From contig NZ_RCSU01000001.1 of the NCBI RefSeq assembly GCF_003991355.1, positions 434,001-498,000 of the forward strand: a DNA stretch of 64,000 bases, in the 5' to 3' direction. Below are positions 44,064 through 53,078 of the stretch, in pieces. The translations under genes and the position numbers were made by a program. This stretch comes from Pseudoflavitalea rhizosphaerae (lineage in GTDB: Bacteria; Bacteroidota; Bacteroidia; Chitinophagales; Chitinophagaceae). The stretch's first letter is position 1. Every line of letters starts with the position of its first letter. Below the pieces are notes generated by a model. The model searched no databases, had not been told where the DNA came from, and saw only the letters and a list, made by a program, of their open reading frames with translations.

Positions 44064-45140
44064 ATGCTATTGAAAGATCAGCTGCAACAGCTAAGCACGG
44101 AAAAAGGCTATCCATGTGTAACCATCTCCCTGGCCACCCACCGGACCTTCCCCGATCACAATGCAGACAGCATAGCCCTGAAGAACCTGGTGAACGAAGC
44201 AACCAACAGGTTGCTCAAAGAATTCGATAAAAGAGATATCAGTCCATTGCTGGAAGTCTTGCAGCAAATGGAAAAGAAGATCGATCATACGTACAACTCA
44301 GATGGTTTGTACATTTTTATCTCGAAAAATGTAAACAGCTATATCCGCACCATCTGGCCACCCACAGAAAATCGGGTGGATATCGACGATAAGTTTGCGC
44401 TGCGCGATATCATCAAGGCCTTCAATCGTTCCGCTGACTATCTCATCCTCTACCTGGAGCAGGCCCGCGCACACCTCTACGAAACGCTGAACGACAGGTT
44501 CCAGCATGAAGTGAAGGAGAATGGCTTCCCCTTCCCCGCCAATCCATATTACAGCACAGACCGCCTCAAAGGCAGCGATCCCAAACAACTCGATACTTAT
44601 ACCCGTGAATATTTCAATATCATCGACAAGGCGGTGAACAAAGTTTGCGCCGGGACAAAACTCCCTGTGGTAGTTGCCACCACGCGCGAGAACTTCGATC
44701 TCCTGAAACAGGTAGCAGACAGGCCATCTGTTTACATAGAGCATTTCTCCACCAATCATCACCATGATCAGTTCCAGCAGCTCGCAGCGGAGGCCTGGGA
44801 GCTGGTGAAACAGAACCAGCACAACACACGAGCAGCCGCTATCGATGAAATGCTGCAGGCCGTGAACGCAGGCAAAGTAGTAACGGACCTGCAGGAGATC
44901 TGGCGCGCCGCCGGTGAAGGCCGCGGCGACCTCCTGATCACGCACAATGATTATCGAGAGCCCGCCAGCATGGTAAACAATTTACTGGAAGTGAATGAAG
45001 ATGCAGGAACACCCGGGGTAACAGATGATATCGTGAACGATATCGTATGGGAAGTGATCTCGAAAAATGGAAGAGTGTATTTCACCAGTCAGGCCGAATT
45101 AGAGCAACTGGGGCCGATTGCGTTGAAGGTGAGGTATTAA
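44064..45140 (+). CDS. baeRF-type protein (bacterial relative of archaeo-eukaryotic release factors; possible ribosome hibernation factor)
   Basis: A 358-residue soluble protein. MLLKDQLQQLSTEKGYPCVTISLATHRTFPD and DGLYIFISKNVNSYIRTIWPP match the N-terminal part of the baeRF group. DIIKAFNRSADYLILYLEQARAHLYE is the central RNase-H-like core, and a third part (GRGDLLITHNDYREPA) resembles the L7Ae-like end. No GGQ-type peptide-release loop is seen. Balon, a cold-shock hibernation factor of Psychrobacter, belongs to the same wider superfamily, so a stress role at the ribosome is possible. It is divergent from the LacI-type gene and monocistronic. Confidence 0.75.
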   Translation: MLLKDQLQQLSTEKGYPCVTISLATHRTFPDHNADSIALKNLVNEATNRLLKEFDKRDISPLLEVLQQMEKKIDHTYNSDGLYIFISKNVNSYIRTIWPPTENRVDIDDKFALRDIIKAFNRSADYLILYLEQARAHLYETLNDRFQHEVKENGFPFPANPYYSTDRLKGSDPKQLDTYTREYFNIIDKAVNKVCAGTKLPVVVATTRENFDLLKQVADRPSVYIEHFSTNHHHDQFQQLAAEAWELVKQNQHNTRAAAIDEMLQAVNAGKVVTDLQEIWRAAGEGRGDLLITHNDYREPASMVNNLLEVNEDAGTPGVTDDIVNDIVWEVISKNGRVYFTSQAELEQLGPIALKVRY

Positions 45141-45167
45141 ACGAAATATTCTTAATTGCACCAAATA

Positions 45168-45343
45168 GGGGCTGACTAAAAAGGCAGAGAGCTGGCAGTC
45201 GCTCGCCTCCCGGCGAGTGACTTCTATTTGTTCGCCTCCGGCGAACACCGCGTCGCCAGAGGCGACTGAACAAAACTCACTCGCCGGGAGGCGAGCGAGT
45301 GGGCTCCCCGAAATGCTAAGATGGTAGCTTTTTAGTCAGCCCC
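45168..45343. terminator. Bidirectional terminator-like stem split by palindrome copy E
   Basis: GGGGCTGACTAAAAA (45168-45182) and TTTTTAGTCAGCCCC (45329-45343) are perfect 15-nt complements between two convergent genes. A pyrimidine-rich stretch follows on the plus strand (TTTCCTGTT) and TATTTGG on the minus strand. The 146 bases between the arms are mostly palindrome copy E. Confidence 0.55.
45186..45310. repeat. Nested palindromic element, copy E
   Basis: About 125 bp inside the loop of a 15-bp terminator-like stem. Arms 45197-45222 and 45275-45300 are 26 nt with two mismatches. The loops are TCCC and GGGA, one base longer on both sides than in the other copies, again a matched change. 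The inner hairpins are in the order of copy C (GTTCGCC first). It ends with CTCCCCGAAATG, close to the end of copy B. Confidence 0.88.
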
Positions 45344-45350
45344 TTTCCTG

Positions 45351-46847
45351 TTATTTTATCGCTGCCACATTCTTCAATACCTGCACCAGGGAAGAAGCAC
45401 TGGCAAGTTCTTTCGCAGTAAAATCCCTTATAAAACGAAACACTTTCCCTTCCCTGTCGATTATCAGGAATTGAGGGAAAGCCTGGAGTCCATAATACCG
45501 GATCAGGTTGTTTTGAGCTCCTTCTCCATTCGTATACAGGTTTATAACATGCGGGGAAGTGTATTCATCTTTATACACACTTTTCATCCAACTTGCCCGG
45601 GATCTGTCTACACATACGCTCACAAATGCTATATCCTGCTCATTACGCAATTCAGCTTCCGCATTCCTGAGCACCTTTTCATAAACACCGGCGCAGGCAC
45701 CGCAACCTGTAAACCAAAAATCAATGAATATCACCTTCCCTTTCAGATCTACCAACTGCACCAGCTTACCGCTGGTATCGCTCAATTGAAAATTAAAAGC
45801 GGGGCGACCTTCCAGTTTTGCATATAGTCTGTTCAGTTCAACAATGTTCTCTTTACCGGAAATATTACTTAACTCCGCATCAAATCCTGAAAAGCCTTCA
45901 AAGGAGGAATCGAGACGAAGTGCTGTGATCAGCAGTTTCTCTCTCAGATCTCCATGGTAATTATCAACGATCCATTGTATTACCTGTTCCACATCTTCTT
46001 CGCCAGACTGCAGGAACGTTTTAAACCTGGCCTTTTTATACAAAAAATGAACATAGCTAACCAGTGAAGTGGCAACTGTATCAGGAACGGGACCAAGCCT
46101 GACTTGCAATGAATCCATATAGGATAGATAAGATTGAATGTACCTTTCCCGCGCCACATCATCCAGCTTTTCCACATCGCTTTTCCAAAAATTTTTAATC
46201 CGGTAGAAAAAAGCTCCGGGTAACAACTTACACATGATCTGTGTTTTGAATAACTCATAATAATAGGCAGGCAAAACAGTACGATGTTGCTCAAGTGTAG
46301 CAATAGCGCGCTCTAATTTTTCCTGAACTGGATTAATAAAAATTCCCGCGCTGTTGATATACAGGATGCCTGAGGTTGGTTTTAAATAAGCGGCAGCTAT
46401 TGCCTGCCAGGCAATACATTTTTCCGCACCAATGCCGCTAATATGCAGATCATAATCAAAGGTGAAGGATTCAGTTATGTGCAATTCCGGATGCTTCCTC
46501 GTAACAGTCATTTTTATTGCGTCACCAATCTCGAAAGGATATTCAGGAATGAACGACAAATAAGTATATACCGATCCATACATCCTATGGCCAGGTGGAG
46601 TTTTTTGCGAAATATAAAACTTACCACGCCGGGCGCTGGAAGAGATATCAAAACGGAAAACACTGTCCTCATCCCGGCCGGCTGCATGCATAACAGGATC
46701 GCCGTAATAAGTATCAGTACAAAACAGGTAAAGGGAGTCAATTACCAATTTGTCTTTGAATGCTACACTAACCTGGAATTGCTTCTGTGCAAAAACTGCC
46801 TGGCTTAATGTCAACGCGAAAAATAAAAAAAAGATATATGTCTTCAT
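45351..46847 (-). CDS. TlpA-like thioredoxin-domain protein, exported
   Basis: A 498-residue periplasmic or surface protein with a signal peptide ending VFA (residue 20). Residues about 350-495 are a TlpA/ResA-like thioredoxin fold: FNFQLSDTSGKLVQLVDLKGK, FIDFWFTGCGACAG with the redox pair Cys382/Cys385, and QFLIIDREGKVFR with the cis-Pro region. The first 340 residues are a mostly helical and beta region of unknown function, as in many Bacteroidota TlpA-family proteins that sit beside SusCD. It is the last gene of the sigma-FecR-SusC-SusD unit, 6 bases after SusD. The substrate is unknown; peptide or metal-related uptake is as likely as glycans. Confidence 0.82.
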   Translation of the reverse strand: MKTYIFFLFFALTLSQAVFAQKQFQVSVAFKDKLVIDSLYLFCTDTYYGDPVMHAAGRDEDSVFRFDISSSARRGKFYISQKTPPGHRMYGSVYTYLSFIPEYPFEIGDAIKMTVTRKHPELHITESFTFDYDLHISGIGAEKCIAWQAIAAAYLKPTSGILYINSAGIFINPVQEKLERAIATLEQHRTVLPAYYYELFKTQIMCKLLPGAFFYRIKNFWKSDVEKLDDVARERYIQSYLSYMDSLQVRLGPVPDTVATSLVSYVHFLYKKARFKTFLQSGEEDVEQVIQWIVDNYHGDLREKLLITALRLDSSFEGFSGFDAELSNISGKENIVELNRLYAKLEGRPAFNFQLSDTSGKLVQLVDLKGKVIFIDFWFTGCGACAGVYEKVLRNAEAELRNEQDIAFVSVCVDRSRASWMKSVYKDEYTSPHVINLYTNGEGAQNNLIRYYGLQAFPQFLIIDREGKVFRFIRDFTAKELASASSLVQVLKNVAAIK

Positions 46848-46853
46848 ACGCGA

Positions 46854-48233
46854 TCAGTCATTTTGTGGAATTCCATTGATGTTGACTTCCAGTTCAGGGA
46901 TCCGTAATACATACCGCTTATCATTGGGCGGCAGTGAGTATACATTACCGTTATAGATATGCTTTACTGTAGTCATAAAGCGGGGATCCATATTCAGTCG
47001 TCGCAGATCTTCCCATCGCAGTTGTCCCGTAAAAGGAAGTTCTTTTCTGCGCTCCTGCAATACCAATTTCAATGCATCATCTTCCGTAGCAGCCGTGAAT
47101 GGAGTAAAAACCGCCGACTTATCCCATCGTTTTGCAAGTAATGTATTCAGATCATCGAGAGCGCCTGTTACATCTCCCTTTCTTGCTTTGCATTCGGCGC
47201 TTATCAAATACACTTCATTGGTGGCAATTCCTGCAAACTGGGTATAAGTTCCGGTATAAGCGCCGGTAAATCGCGCCCTTCCCTGATTGTCTTGTATGAA
47301 AAGTAGTTTTTTACGGAGATCAGACTCATCGTAAGACCGGTATAATAAGCTATCAACATACGACACATTGAATGCAGGCCAGATGGAAGAATATGTTTGG
47401 CCGGCGGCATAAAAGATCACTTCCGGATTGTAACCTATATTGGAGTAGGCAGGAAAACGGTAAGTATTTCCGGGCTGAATGATGCTACTATTGTAATCCA
47501 GGAGGCTGTCATTCTCCTGCAATGTTTTGCCCGCATACAAAGCAGCGCTATCATAGCTCTGCATCTGCAAATACACTTTTGCCAACAGTGCCTTCGCAGC
47601 CACACGCGAGGGCCTGGTGCAATACAGCTGCGTGACGGGCATTAATGCAGCAGCCGTCTTCAGGTCCTTTATCACCTGGTCGTATGTTTCCTGTACCGTT
47701 GACCGCATGGTAACGATGTTGGGATCGGAAAGAAGCCGGAGCTGAATACCAGGATCTTCTTTCGCCGTAGTTGCAACATAAGCTTTGCAATACAATTGCG
47801 AAAGGAGAAAAAACATAAAACTGCGGTGAAAAAGCGCCTGACCTTTCATGTTATTCACATCTCCGTTTGCCGGGAATGCACCATTGGCCAATCCTTCAAG
47901 CACCAGGTTCACTGCAGCTATCCTGGTATATGAGCTTGAAAAAGCGCCATGCGTATTATGCTGGTAGGCCGTAAGTGAGAAAAGATACAAATTGCGTTCA
48001 TCCTGATTAAGGGACCCAATATTTTGATCCGGTATGTAAAAATTATCGGAAGCTACCTGGCCAAATACCGGGTAGTTCGAATTGAGGGTGGTGGTATTAT
48101 CCAGGATTGCCTGGTAATCTGAAAGTGTGGCTGGCATAACATTCGATTTATTATTTTTTACATCCAGCCAGTTATCAATCTTTTTACATCCGCAGGTGAA
48201 AACTATCATTACTACTATCAATATTCTGATCAT
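46854..48233 (-). CDS. SusD/RagB-like lipoprotein of the ECF-sigma-controlled locus
   Basis: A 459-residue lipoprotein: MIRILIVVMIVFTCGC with lipid Cys16. It belongs to the shorter SusD branch (NWLDVKNNKSNVMPATLSDYQAIL at the mature start, KGQALFHRSFMFFLLSQLYC, RVAAKALLAKVYLQMQSYDSAALYA, NEVYLISAECKARKG, LQERRKELPFTGQLRWEDLRRLN). The signatures are intact. It lies 16 bases after SusC and 6 before the TlpA gene. This branch is often found with FecR-regulated, STN-bearing SusC and thioredoxin-like proteins. Confidence 0.92.
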   Translation of the reverse strand: MIRILIVVMIVFTCGCKKIDNWLDVKNNKSNVMPATLSDYQAILDNTTTLNSNYPVFGQVASDNFYIPDQNIGSLNQDERNLYLFSLTAYQHNTHGAFSSSYTRIAAVNLVLEGLANGAFPANGDVNNMKGQALFHRSFMFFLLSQLYCKAYVATTAKEDPGIQLRLLSDPNIVTMRSTVQETYDQVIKDLKTAAALMPVTQLYCTRPSRVAAKALLAKVYLQMQSYDSAALYAGKTLQENDSLLDYNSSIIQPGNTYRFPAYSNIGYNPEVIFYAAGQTYSSIWPAFNVSYVDSLLYRSYDESDLRKKLLFIQDNQGRARFTGAYTGTYTQFAGIATNEVYLISAECKARKGDVTGALDDLNTLLAKRWDKSAVFTPFTAATEDDALKLVLQERRKELPFTGQLRWEDLRRLNMDPRFMTTVKHIYNGNVYSLPPNDKRYVLRIPELEVNINGIPQND

Positions 48234-48249
48234 ATCAATTTTTTTAGAT

Positions 48250-51200
48250 TTACAAACTAACCCGGAAGCCTGCGCTCAGGGTAAACGGCGCTGGCAGTAC
48301 CGGTGAGCCCAGGGTTTCAGTAATATCAGGATCCACCCCAAGTTTATTCGCCCGCCAGAGTATACCTATATTACTTCCGTATAAATAAAGCTGTACACTC
48401 TCAAAGTGTTTTCTTTTCCGGTTTTTGTTAGTGAGGGTATAACCAATACGCAGATCCTCCAGCCGGATATGATCCGCTTTATTGACCAACAACTCCGAGT
48501 ACCTGTAGAAATTATTTCTCTGTGCATTCGATGGATATACCAGCGATGGCACCTGTGTTTCCAGCTCATCACCTGGTTGCTGCCAGCGTTTATCAAAATC
48601 GCTGTGGCGCCCCGGGCTACTGCTTACAATATCTGCATAATTGAGTGAGCCGGTGGAAGCCCTGAAATAATAACCCAGCTTATACACTATGTTGAATGAA
48701 AGCGAAAATCCTTTCCAGTGAAAATCGTTTCGAAAAGCACCAAATAACCGGGGTCGTGAAGTACCGTTAAATACAAGGCTGTCGGGATGATTGTTATTGG
48801 CGATAGCCGTATAATCCTTGCTTACTTTGCCGTTCAAATAACCCCGGGGATCTCCCGTTTGCGGGTCCAATCCTGCCACATGATAACTAAAGATGCTATA
48901 CAAGGGCTTTCCGGGAATTCCGATAGCTGTAGGAGAAGTACCCTGTATATTCAATTTGGTGCGATCATATTCAACAACTTTATCCCGGATGGTATTTACA
49001 ATCAGTGTTGGCTGCCAGGTGACTGCTCCGAAACGGACCTTTCCCTTTAATTGAATATCGAAGCCATAGGTCCTGGTACTTGCTGAATTCCCAAAGAATT
49101 CCCTGAATCCAATGGAAGGAGCGATCGGTTGAGCCTGGATGAGATCAAGCCCATCTTTTCTGAACCATTCGATGGAACCACCAAACTGATCGCCAGTGAA
49201 GGAAAAATCCATTCCTATATTGAAGGTCCGGATCTTTTCCCAGGTGAGATAAGGGTTGGGGGCTGTCAGGTCGAAGATCGAGGTGGCCCCGGTGAGCGAA
49301 CTGGTGAGAAAAGTTCCGGTTGTATATGCAGCCCTTTGATAAACATTGCCACTATATCCATAACTGCCACGAAGGCGCAGATAAGGCAGCAATATTGAAT
49401 GGTAAAAGGGTTCACGGCTTAACTCCCAGCTCATACCCGCTGACCAAAGCGGGGAGAACTTATTATTGATAGCTGCACCAAATAAATTGGCGCCATCACG
49501 CCTTCCGCTTACTGTAAGCACATACCGGTTTTTATAAGACCATGCTGCATTACTATAAAATGAAATAAAGCGATTAAGCATGCCATATATATTAGCTTCC
49601 GGAGCTTCTATATAAGCAGATCCCGAAGGATTCACAGGCAAACCCGCGGAGTAATTAATATTGGTTGCAGACGTACCGCGCTCTTCATCATATCCATACA
49701 ATTTTACATTATGGCCGGATGTTTTCAACTCCCGCAATTCGATACCGGCAATGGCAGTTACCGCATGGTCTTGATGGAATTTCTGGTCGAAATTCAATTG
49801 CGCCCGCAGGTTACTGGCACTCCAGTCGGCTTGTGAAAGATCAAGCAAACCACCCCTGGGCACCTGGTAGGTAAATGTGCCGGTTGCTGCATTCCGGATA
49901 GAAAAGCGATTCACCAGGTCCCTTGCTTCATATGATTCCTGGCTACGGTAATCGTTATTGGTGATCTTTTGTTGTTCATTTTGGAACTGGATATCGGCGC
50001 TAAGAAAAGAAGTGAACGAATATTTCATACCGGCCTTCAACAGAATGTTTTCATTCCTGCTGTATCGGTCCATATGATTCAATTCATCCAACGGAACGTA
50101 TTGCCAGTTCATGAATCCAAGAGCAGCAGCACTTTCCACATATTGTGTACGATAATCCTTTACCATCGGAACCGGATTTCCCTGATCGTTCACCAGTTGT
50201 GCATAAGGATAGGTGGAGAGATAATTGATATCAGGGATATTATTATTTTCAGCACGGTTGATGCCATAATTAATACCGACATTAAATTCCATTTTTTTCA
50301 CCGGCACATAACTCATGAATGAGGTCAATGCGAGCCTGCTCAGCCCAATGCCCTGTAAGTTTGCAGTATTCTTATCAAAGCCGCCAGAAAAAGCATAAGC
50401 CAGGTTATGACTGCCACCTCTCATTTCCACGCTATACTGCTGGGCAACTGATCGCCTGTAGAGGTACTTTTTAAAGTCGTCCCGAATATCCTGCTGTTTT
50501 AATGCATTCAATTGTGCAGCAGCCTCCTCATCAGTAATGGCTCCCGATCTCCTCAAAGCCATGATCTCAACCGATGGGGTAATTGCCGGCCATGAAAACG
50601 AATTATTCAGACTGGCATCATAGTAACCTTTGCTAAATAAATATTCTTCCGCCGCAATAAAACTGCCGGCTGGCAGAAAGCTTCTGTTATACGAGAGATC
50701 GGGCTTGCTGCCTTGCGTAAGATTAGCTGTAAAGCTTACCTTCATGGGCTGATTCAGCATACCCTTTTTGGAGGTAATAACAATCACCCCATTCCCCGCC
50801 CTCGCTCCCCAGATAGAGCTGGCAGACGCATCCTTTAGAATAGTAATACTTTCAATGTTATTAGGATTTATATTGCCAAGGTCCCCTTCGTAAGGGAAAT
50901 TGTCAAGCACAATAAGCGGGTCCTTGCTCAACTGAAGATTGTCGGCCATCGAGCTCTCTCCACGCACGCGTATGCCAAGATTTCTGTTCAACGGATTGGT
51001 GCTGGCCATGGCCGACTGATGCTCCGTATAGGGTAACCCGGAGTTGGGGAAGAATACGCCGTTGGCAACACCTTTGAGGCGGTCGAGGATATTGGTGCTG
51101 ACGCTTCTGTTCAATAATGTATTGTTCACCTGAGTAAAGGAACCGGTTGCGCGTTCAATGGGGACCTTCTGGTAGCCGGTGCTAATCACAGTTACTGTTT

Positions 51201-51801
51201 CCGATTCAATGATCTTTGTTTTACCTACTAATTTAAGTTCCGATTTTCCATTCAGTTTTGTTTCAAATGATTCGATACTGACGCCTGTAATGACCAGGGT
51301 TGCCTGATCGTCCACATCTGTTAATTCGAATTCTCCATTATTATCCGTTGTTGTTCCTTTATTCGTTCCTTTTACCTGCACACTTGCTATTACGGGTTCT
51401 CCCTTCTCATTTGTTACCCGCCCGCGAATGACAACTGGAATCAGAGGAATTAACTGTTGGCTCAAAGAATCAAATGTTGGTGGTCTTTTCCTGACAATCA
51501 CCATTTTTCCGACAATAGAAAATTCCAGCGGTTGCGATGCAAAAACCTCTTCAAGAAATCGCCTGAGCGGCATATTCACAGCTTTAATTGTCAATGGCCT
51601 GGTGTTGCCAAGCCACAACTTGTTGTAAATAATTCCGAAGTCTGTCTGGTTTCTGACCGCGGTAAACACCTCACGAAGTGTAGCGTCCTTACCAGAGAAT
51701 GTGATGGTTTGTGAAACAGTCTTTCCGGACACATGCAATCCCACAGCCAATAAAAGAATAGCAGTCATTCGCATAATGCGCAGTAGTTGGGTTAAAAACA
51801 T
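48250..51801 (-). CDS. SusC/RagA-family transporter with N-terminal STN signalling domain
   Basis: A 1,183-residue outer-membrane transporter. After the signal peptide (LLLAVGLHVSGKTVSQ) comes an STN domain, about residues 30-105 (ITFSGKDATLREVFTAVRNQT, RPLTIKAVNMPLRRFLEEVF), which contacts a FecR-type anti-sigma factor. Then follow the carboxypeptidase-D-like domain (IRGRVTNEKGEPVIASVQV), the plug (DPLIVLDNFPYEGD, ILKDASASSIWGARAGNGVIVI) and the barrel ending SAGFRVSL. The adjacent FecR and sigma genes complete a trans-envelope circuit. In the plug the usual VVDG reads VLDN, a small deviation. The imported substrate is unknown. Confidence 0.95.
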   Translation of the reverse strand: MFLTQLLRIMRMTAILLLAVGLHVSGKTVSQTITFSGKDATLREVFTAVRNQTDFGIIYNKLWLGNTRPLTIKAVNMPLRRFLEEVFASQPLEFSIVGKMVIVRKRPPTFDSLSQQLIPLIPVVIRGRVTNEKGEPVIASVQVKGTNKGTTTDNNGEFELTDVDDQATLVITGVSIESFETKLNGKSELKLVGKTKIIESETVTVISTGYQKVPIERATGSFTQVNNTLLNRSVSTNILDRLKGVANGVFFPNSGLPYTEHQSAMASTNPLNRNLGIRVRGESSMADNLQLSKDPLIVLDNFPYEGDLGNINPNNIESITILKDASASSIWGARAGNGVIVITSKKGMLNQPMKVSFTANLTQGSKPDLSYNRSFLPAGSFIAAEEYLFSKGYYDASLNNSFSWPAITPSVEIMALRRSGAITDEEAAAQLNALKQQDIRDDFKKYLYRRSVAQQYSVEMRGGSHNLAYAFSGGFDKNTANLQGIGLSRLALTSFMSYVPVKKMEFNVGINYGINRAENNNIPDINYLSTYPYAQLVNDQGNPVPMVKDYRTQYVESAAALGFMNWQYVPLDELNHMDRYSRNENILLKAGMKYSFTSFLSADIQFQNEQQKITNNDYRSQESYEARDLVNRFSIRNAATGTFTYQVPRGGLLDLSQADWSASNLRAQLNFDQKFHQDHAVTAIAGIELRELKTSGHNVKLYGYDEERGTSATNINYSAGLPVNPSGSAYIEAPEANIYGMLNRFISFYSNAAWSYKNRYVLTVSGRRDGANLFGAAINNKFSPLWSAGMSWELSREPFYHSILLPYLRLRGSYGYSGNVYQRAAYTTGTFLTSSLTGATSIFDLTAPNPYLTWEKIRTFNIGMDFSFTGDQFGGSIEWFRKDGLDLIQAQPIAPSIGFREFFGNSASTRTYGFDIQLKGKVRFGAVTWQPTLIVNTIRDKVVEYDRTKLNIQGTSPTAIGIPGKPLYSIFSYHVAGLDPQTGDPRGYLNGKVSKDYTAIANNNHPDSLVFNGTSRPRLFGAFRNDFHWKGFSLSFNIVYKLGYYFRASTGSLNYADIVSSSPGRHSDFDKRWQQPGDELETQVPSLVYPSNAQRNNFYRYSELLVNKADHIRLEDLRIGYTLTNKNRKRKHFESVQLYLYGSNIGILWRANKLGVDPDITETLGSPVLPAPFTLSAGFRVSL

Positions 51802-51896
51802 ACCTTTGCCTTGGTTTTAGGTTACTAAATCAGTGACAGAAAACTTACGCCGGGTCAGGAGTCCAATCTGGGCCCGGTTTCTTTTTTTTGATTACC

Positions 51897-53060
51897 TTAT
51901 TTTATGTACAAGTTTTTTCCTTTCTTTTCATATTTTACTTCGAGGTTATTTAATAACAGTAACACTTCGGAGAGTTTAAGGTCCCTGGGAACACGTCCTT
52001 CCAATACCAGGTCAGGAACTTTTCCTTCATAAACAATTTCTATATCATACCAGCGGGATAACTGCCTTAACATTCCCGCGAGACTGGTATTATCAAAATT
52101 GAAAAAACCATTCTTCCACGCGATATCCTTATCTATTTCAGCCCTCACCCTTCTACCGTTCTCAAATGCCTCACCAGGTTTTATGATCATATTATTTACT
52201 TTGATGGCCCCTTCAATTAATGTTGTTCTGAAAGCAGGTTCATCTTTGTAATTATTTATATTGAGACTGGTGCCAAGTACTTCCACCTGATTATTTCCTG
52301 ATCTGATGAGGAAAGGTTTTGCTTTATCTTTTGCTATTTCCAGATAGGCTTCCCCAGACAATTCTATCTGCCGGGTGGAAGTATTGAATGAAGTGGGAAA
52401 TGTGATGGAGCTCGCAGCATTCAACCACACTTTAGTACCATCCGCCAGGCTCAATTTATACTGACCTCCTTTGGGAGTTGATACAGTATTGAACACCATC
52501 TTCTGTGAAGCTGTATAGTCCAGTTCTCCATCGTTATTGCCTATAGACAATTCCCCTTCAGCAATCGTATTTCCTGTACTGGAATCCAATTTTACTTTCC
52601 GGCCATCGGACAATGTCAGGATAGCTTTATCTTCTCCCGGAAATTCATCTTCAAAAACGGAGGATGACTGGTCAGCCGCCAGTTCCGTTTTTCTATTTTC
52701 AGAGGTATTAAAATAGATATAGGTAGCCGCTCCGAAACTGATCAATAGTACGGCTGCCCAACGAACCCAGGCAGCCTGCAGAAAATGTACACGGCGTGCA
52801 GGTATTTCAGGTTTAATCTCTTTTAAGAATTGGTCATACCTGTTTTCTGCATTTTCTCCGAACGTATGTAATTGGGCAAGCGCAGCGATAATATGGTCCG
52901 TATCACCCAGCTCATTGATCAGCAATTCCCTTTCAGGAGACAACTGTTGCCATTCATTAATATATGCCTGCTCTTCCGGCAACAAAATTTCTCCATTCAC
53001 GATCTTTTGCAGAATAGTGAAGGTCAGGGAATCTGTTGAGCTGAAAATGGGATTATTCAC
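51897..53060 (-). CDS. FecR-family anti-sigma factor
   Basis: A 387-residue inner-membrane regulator. An N-terminal cytoplasmic helical part (about 1-85, sigma-binding) is followed by one membrane segment (WVRWAAVLLISFGAATYIYF, about 90-110). The periplasmic FecR domain then has VFNTVSTPKGGQYKLSL, DGTKVWLNAASSITFP, RQIELSGEAYLEIAKDKAKPF and EVLGTSLNIN. A C-terminal STN-like DUF4974 domain ends in EVLLLLNNLEVKYEKKG. All parts are standard. It lies 18 bases after the sigma gene and should pass the signal from the STN domain of SusC to it. Confidence 0.93.
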   Translation of the reverse strand: MNNPIFSSTDSLTFTILQKIVNGEILLPEEQAYINEWQQLSPERELLINELGDTDHIIAALAQLHTFGENAENRYDQFLKEIKPEIPARRVHFLQAAWVRWAAVLLISFGAATYIYFNTSENRKTELAADQSSSVFEDEFPGEDKAILTLSDGRKVKLDSSTGNTIAEGELSIGNNDGELDYTASQKMVFNTVSTPKGGQYKLSLADGTKVWLNAASSITFPTSFNTSTRQIELSGEAYLEIAKDKAKPFLIRSGNNQVEVLGTSLNINNYKDEPAFRTTLIEGAIKVNNMIIKPGEAFENGRRVRAEIDKDIAWKNGFFNFDNTSLAGMLRQLSRWYDIEIVYEGKVPDLVLEGRVPRDLKLSEVLLLLNNLEVKYEKKGKNLYIK

Positions 53061-53078
53061 ATCAATACAACAGGTGAA

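Noticed and set aside
51850-51890. Terminator-like hairpin with a T run between FecR and SusC
   Set aside because: The 5-bp stem with an 18-base loop has its T tract on the plus strand, which is not transcribed here; on the minus strand the tract is missing.
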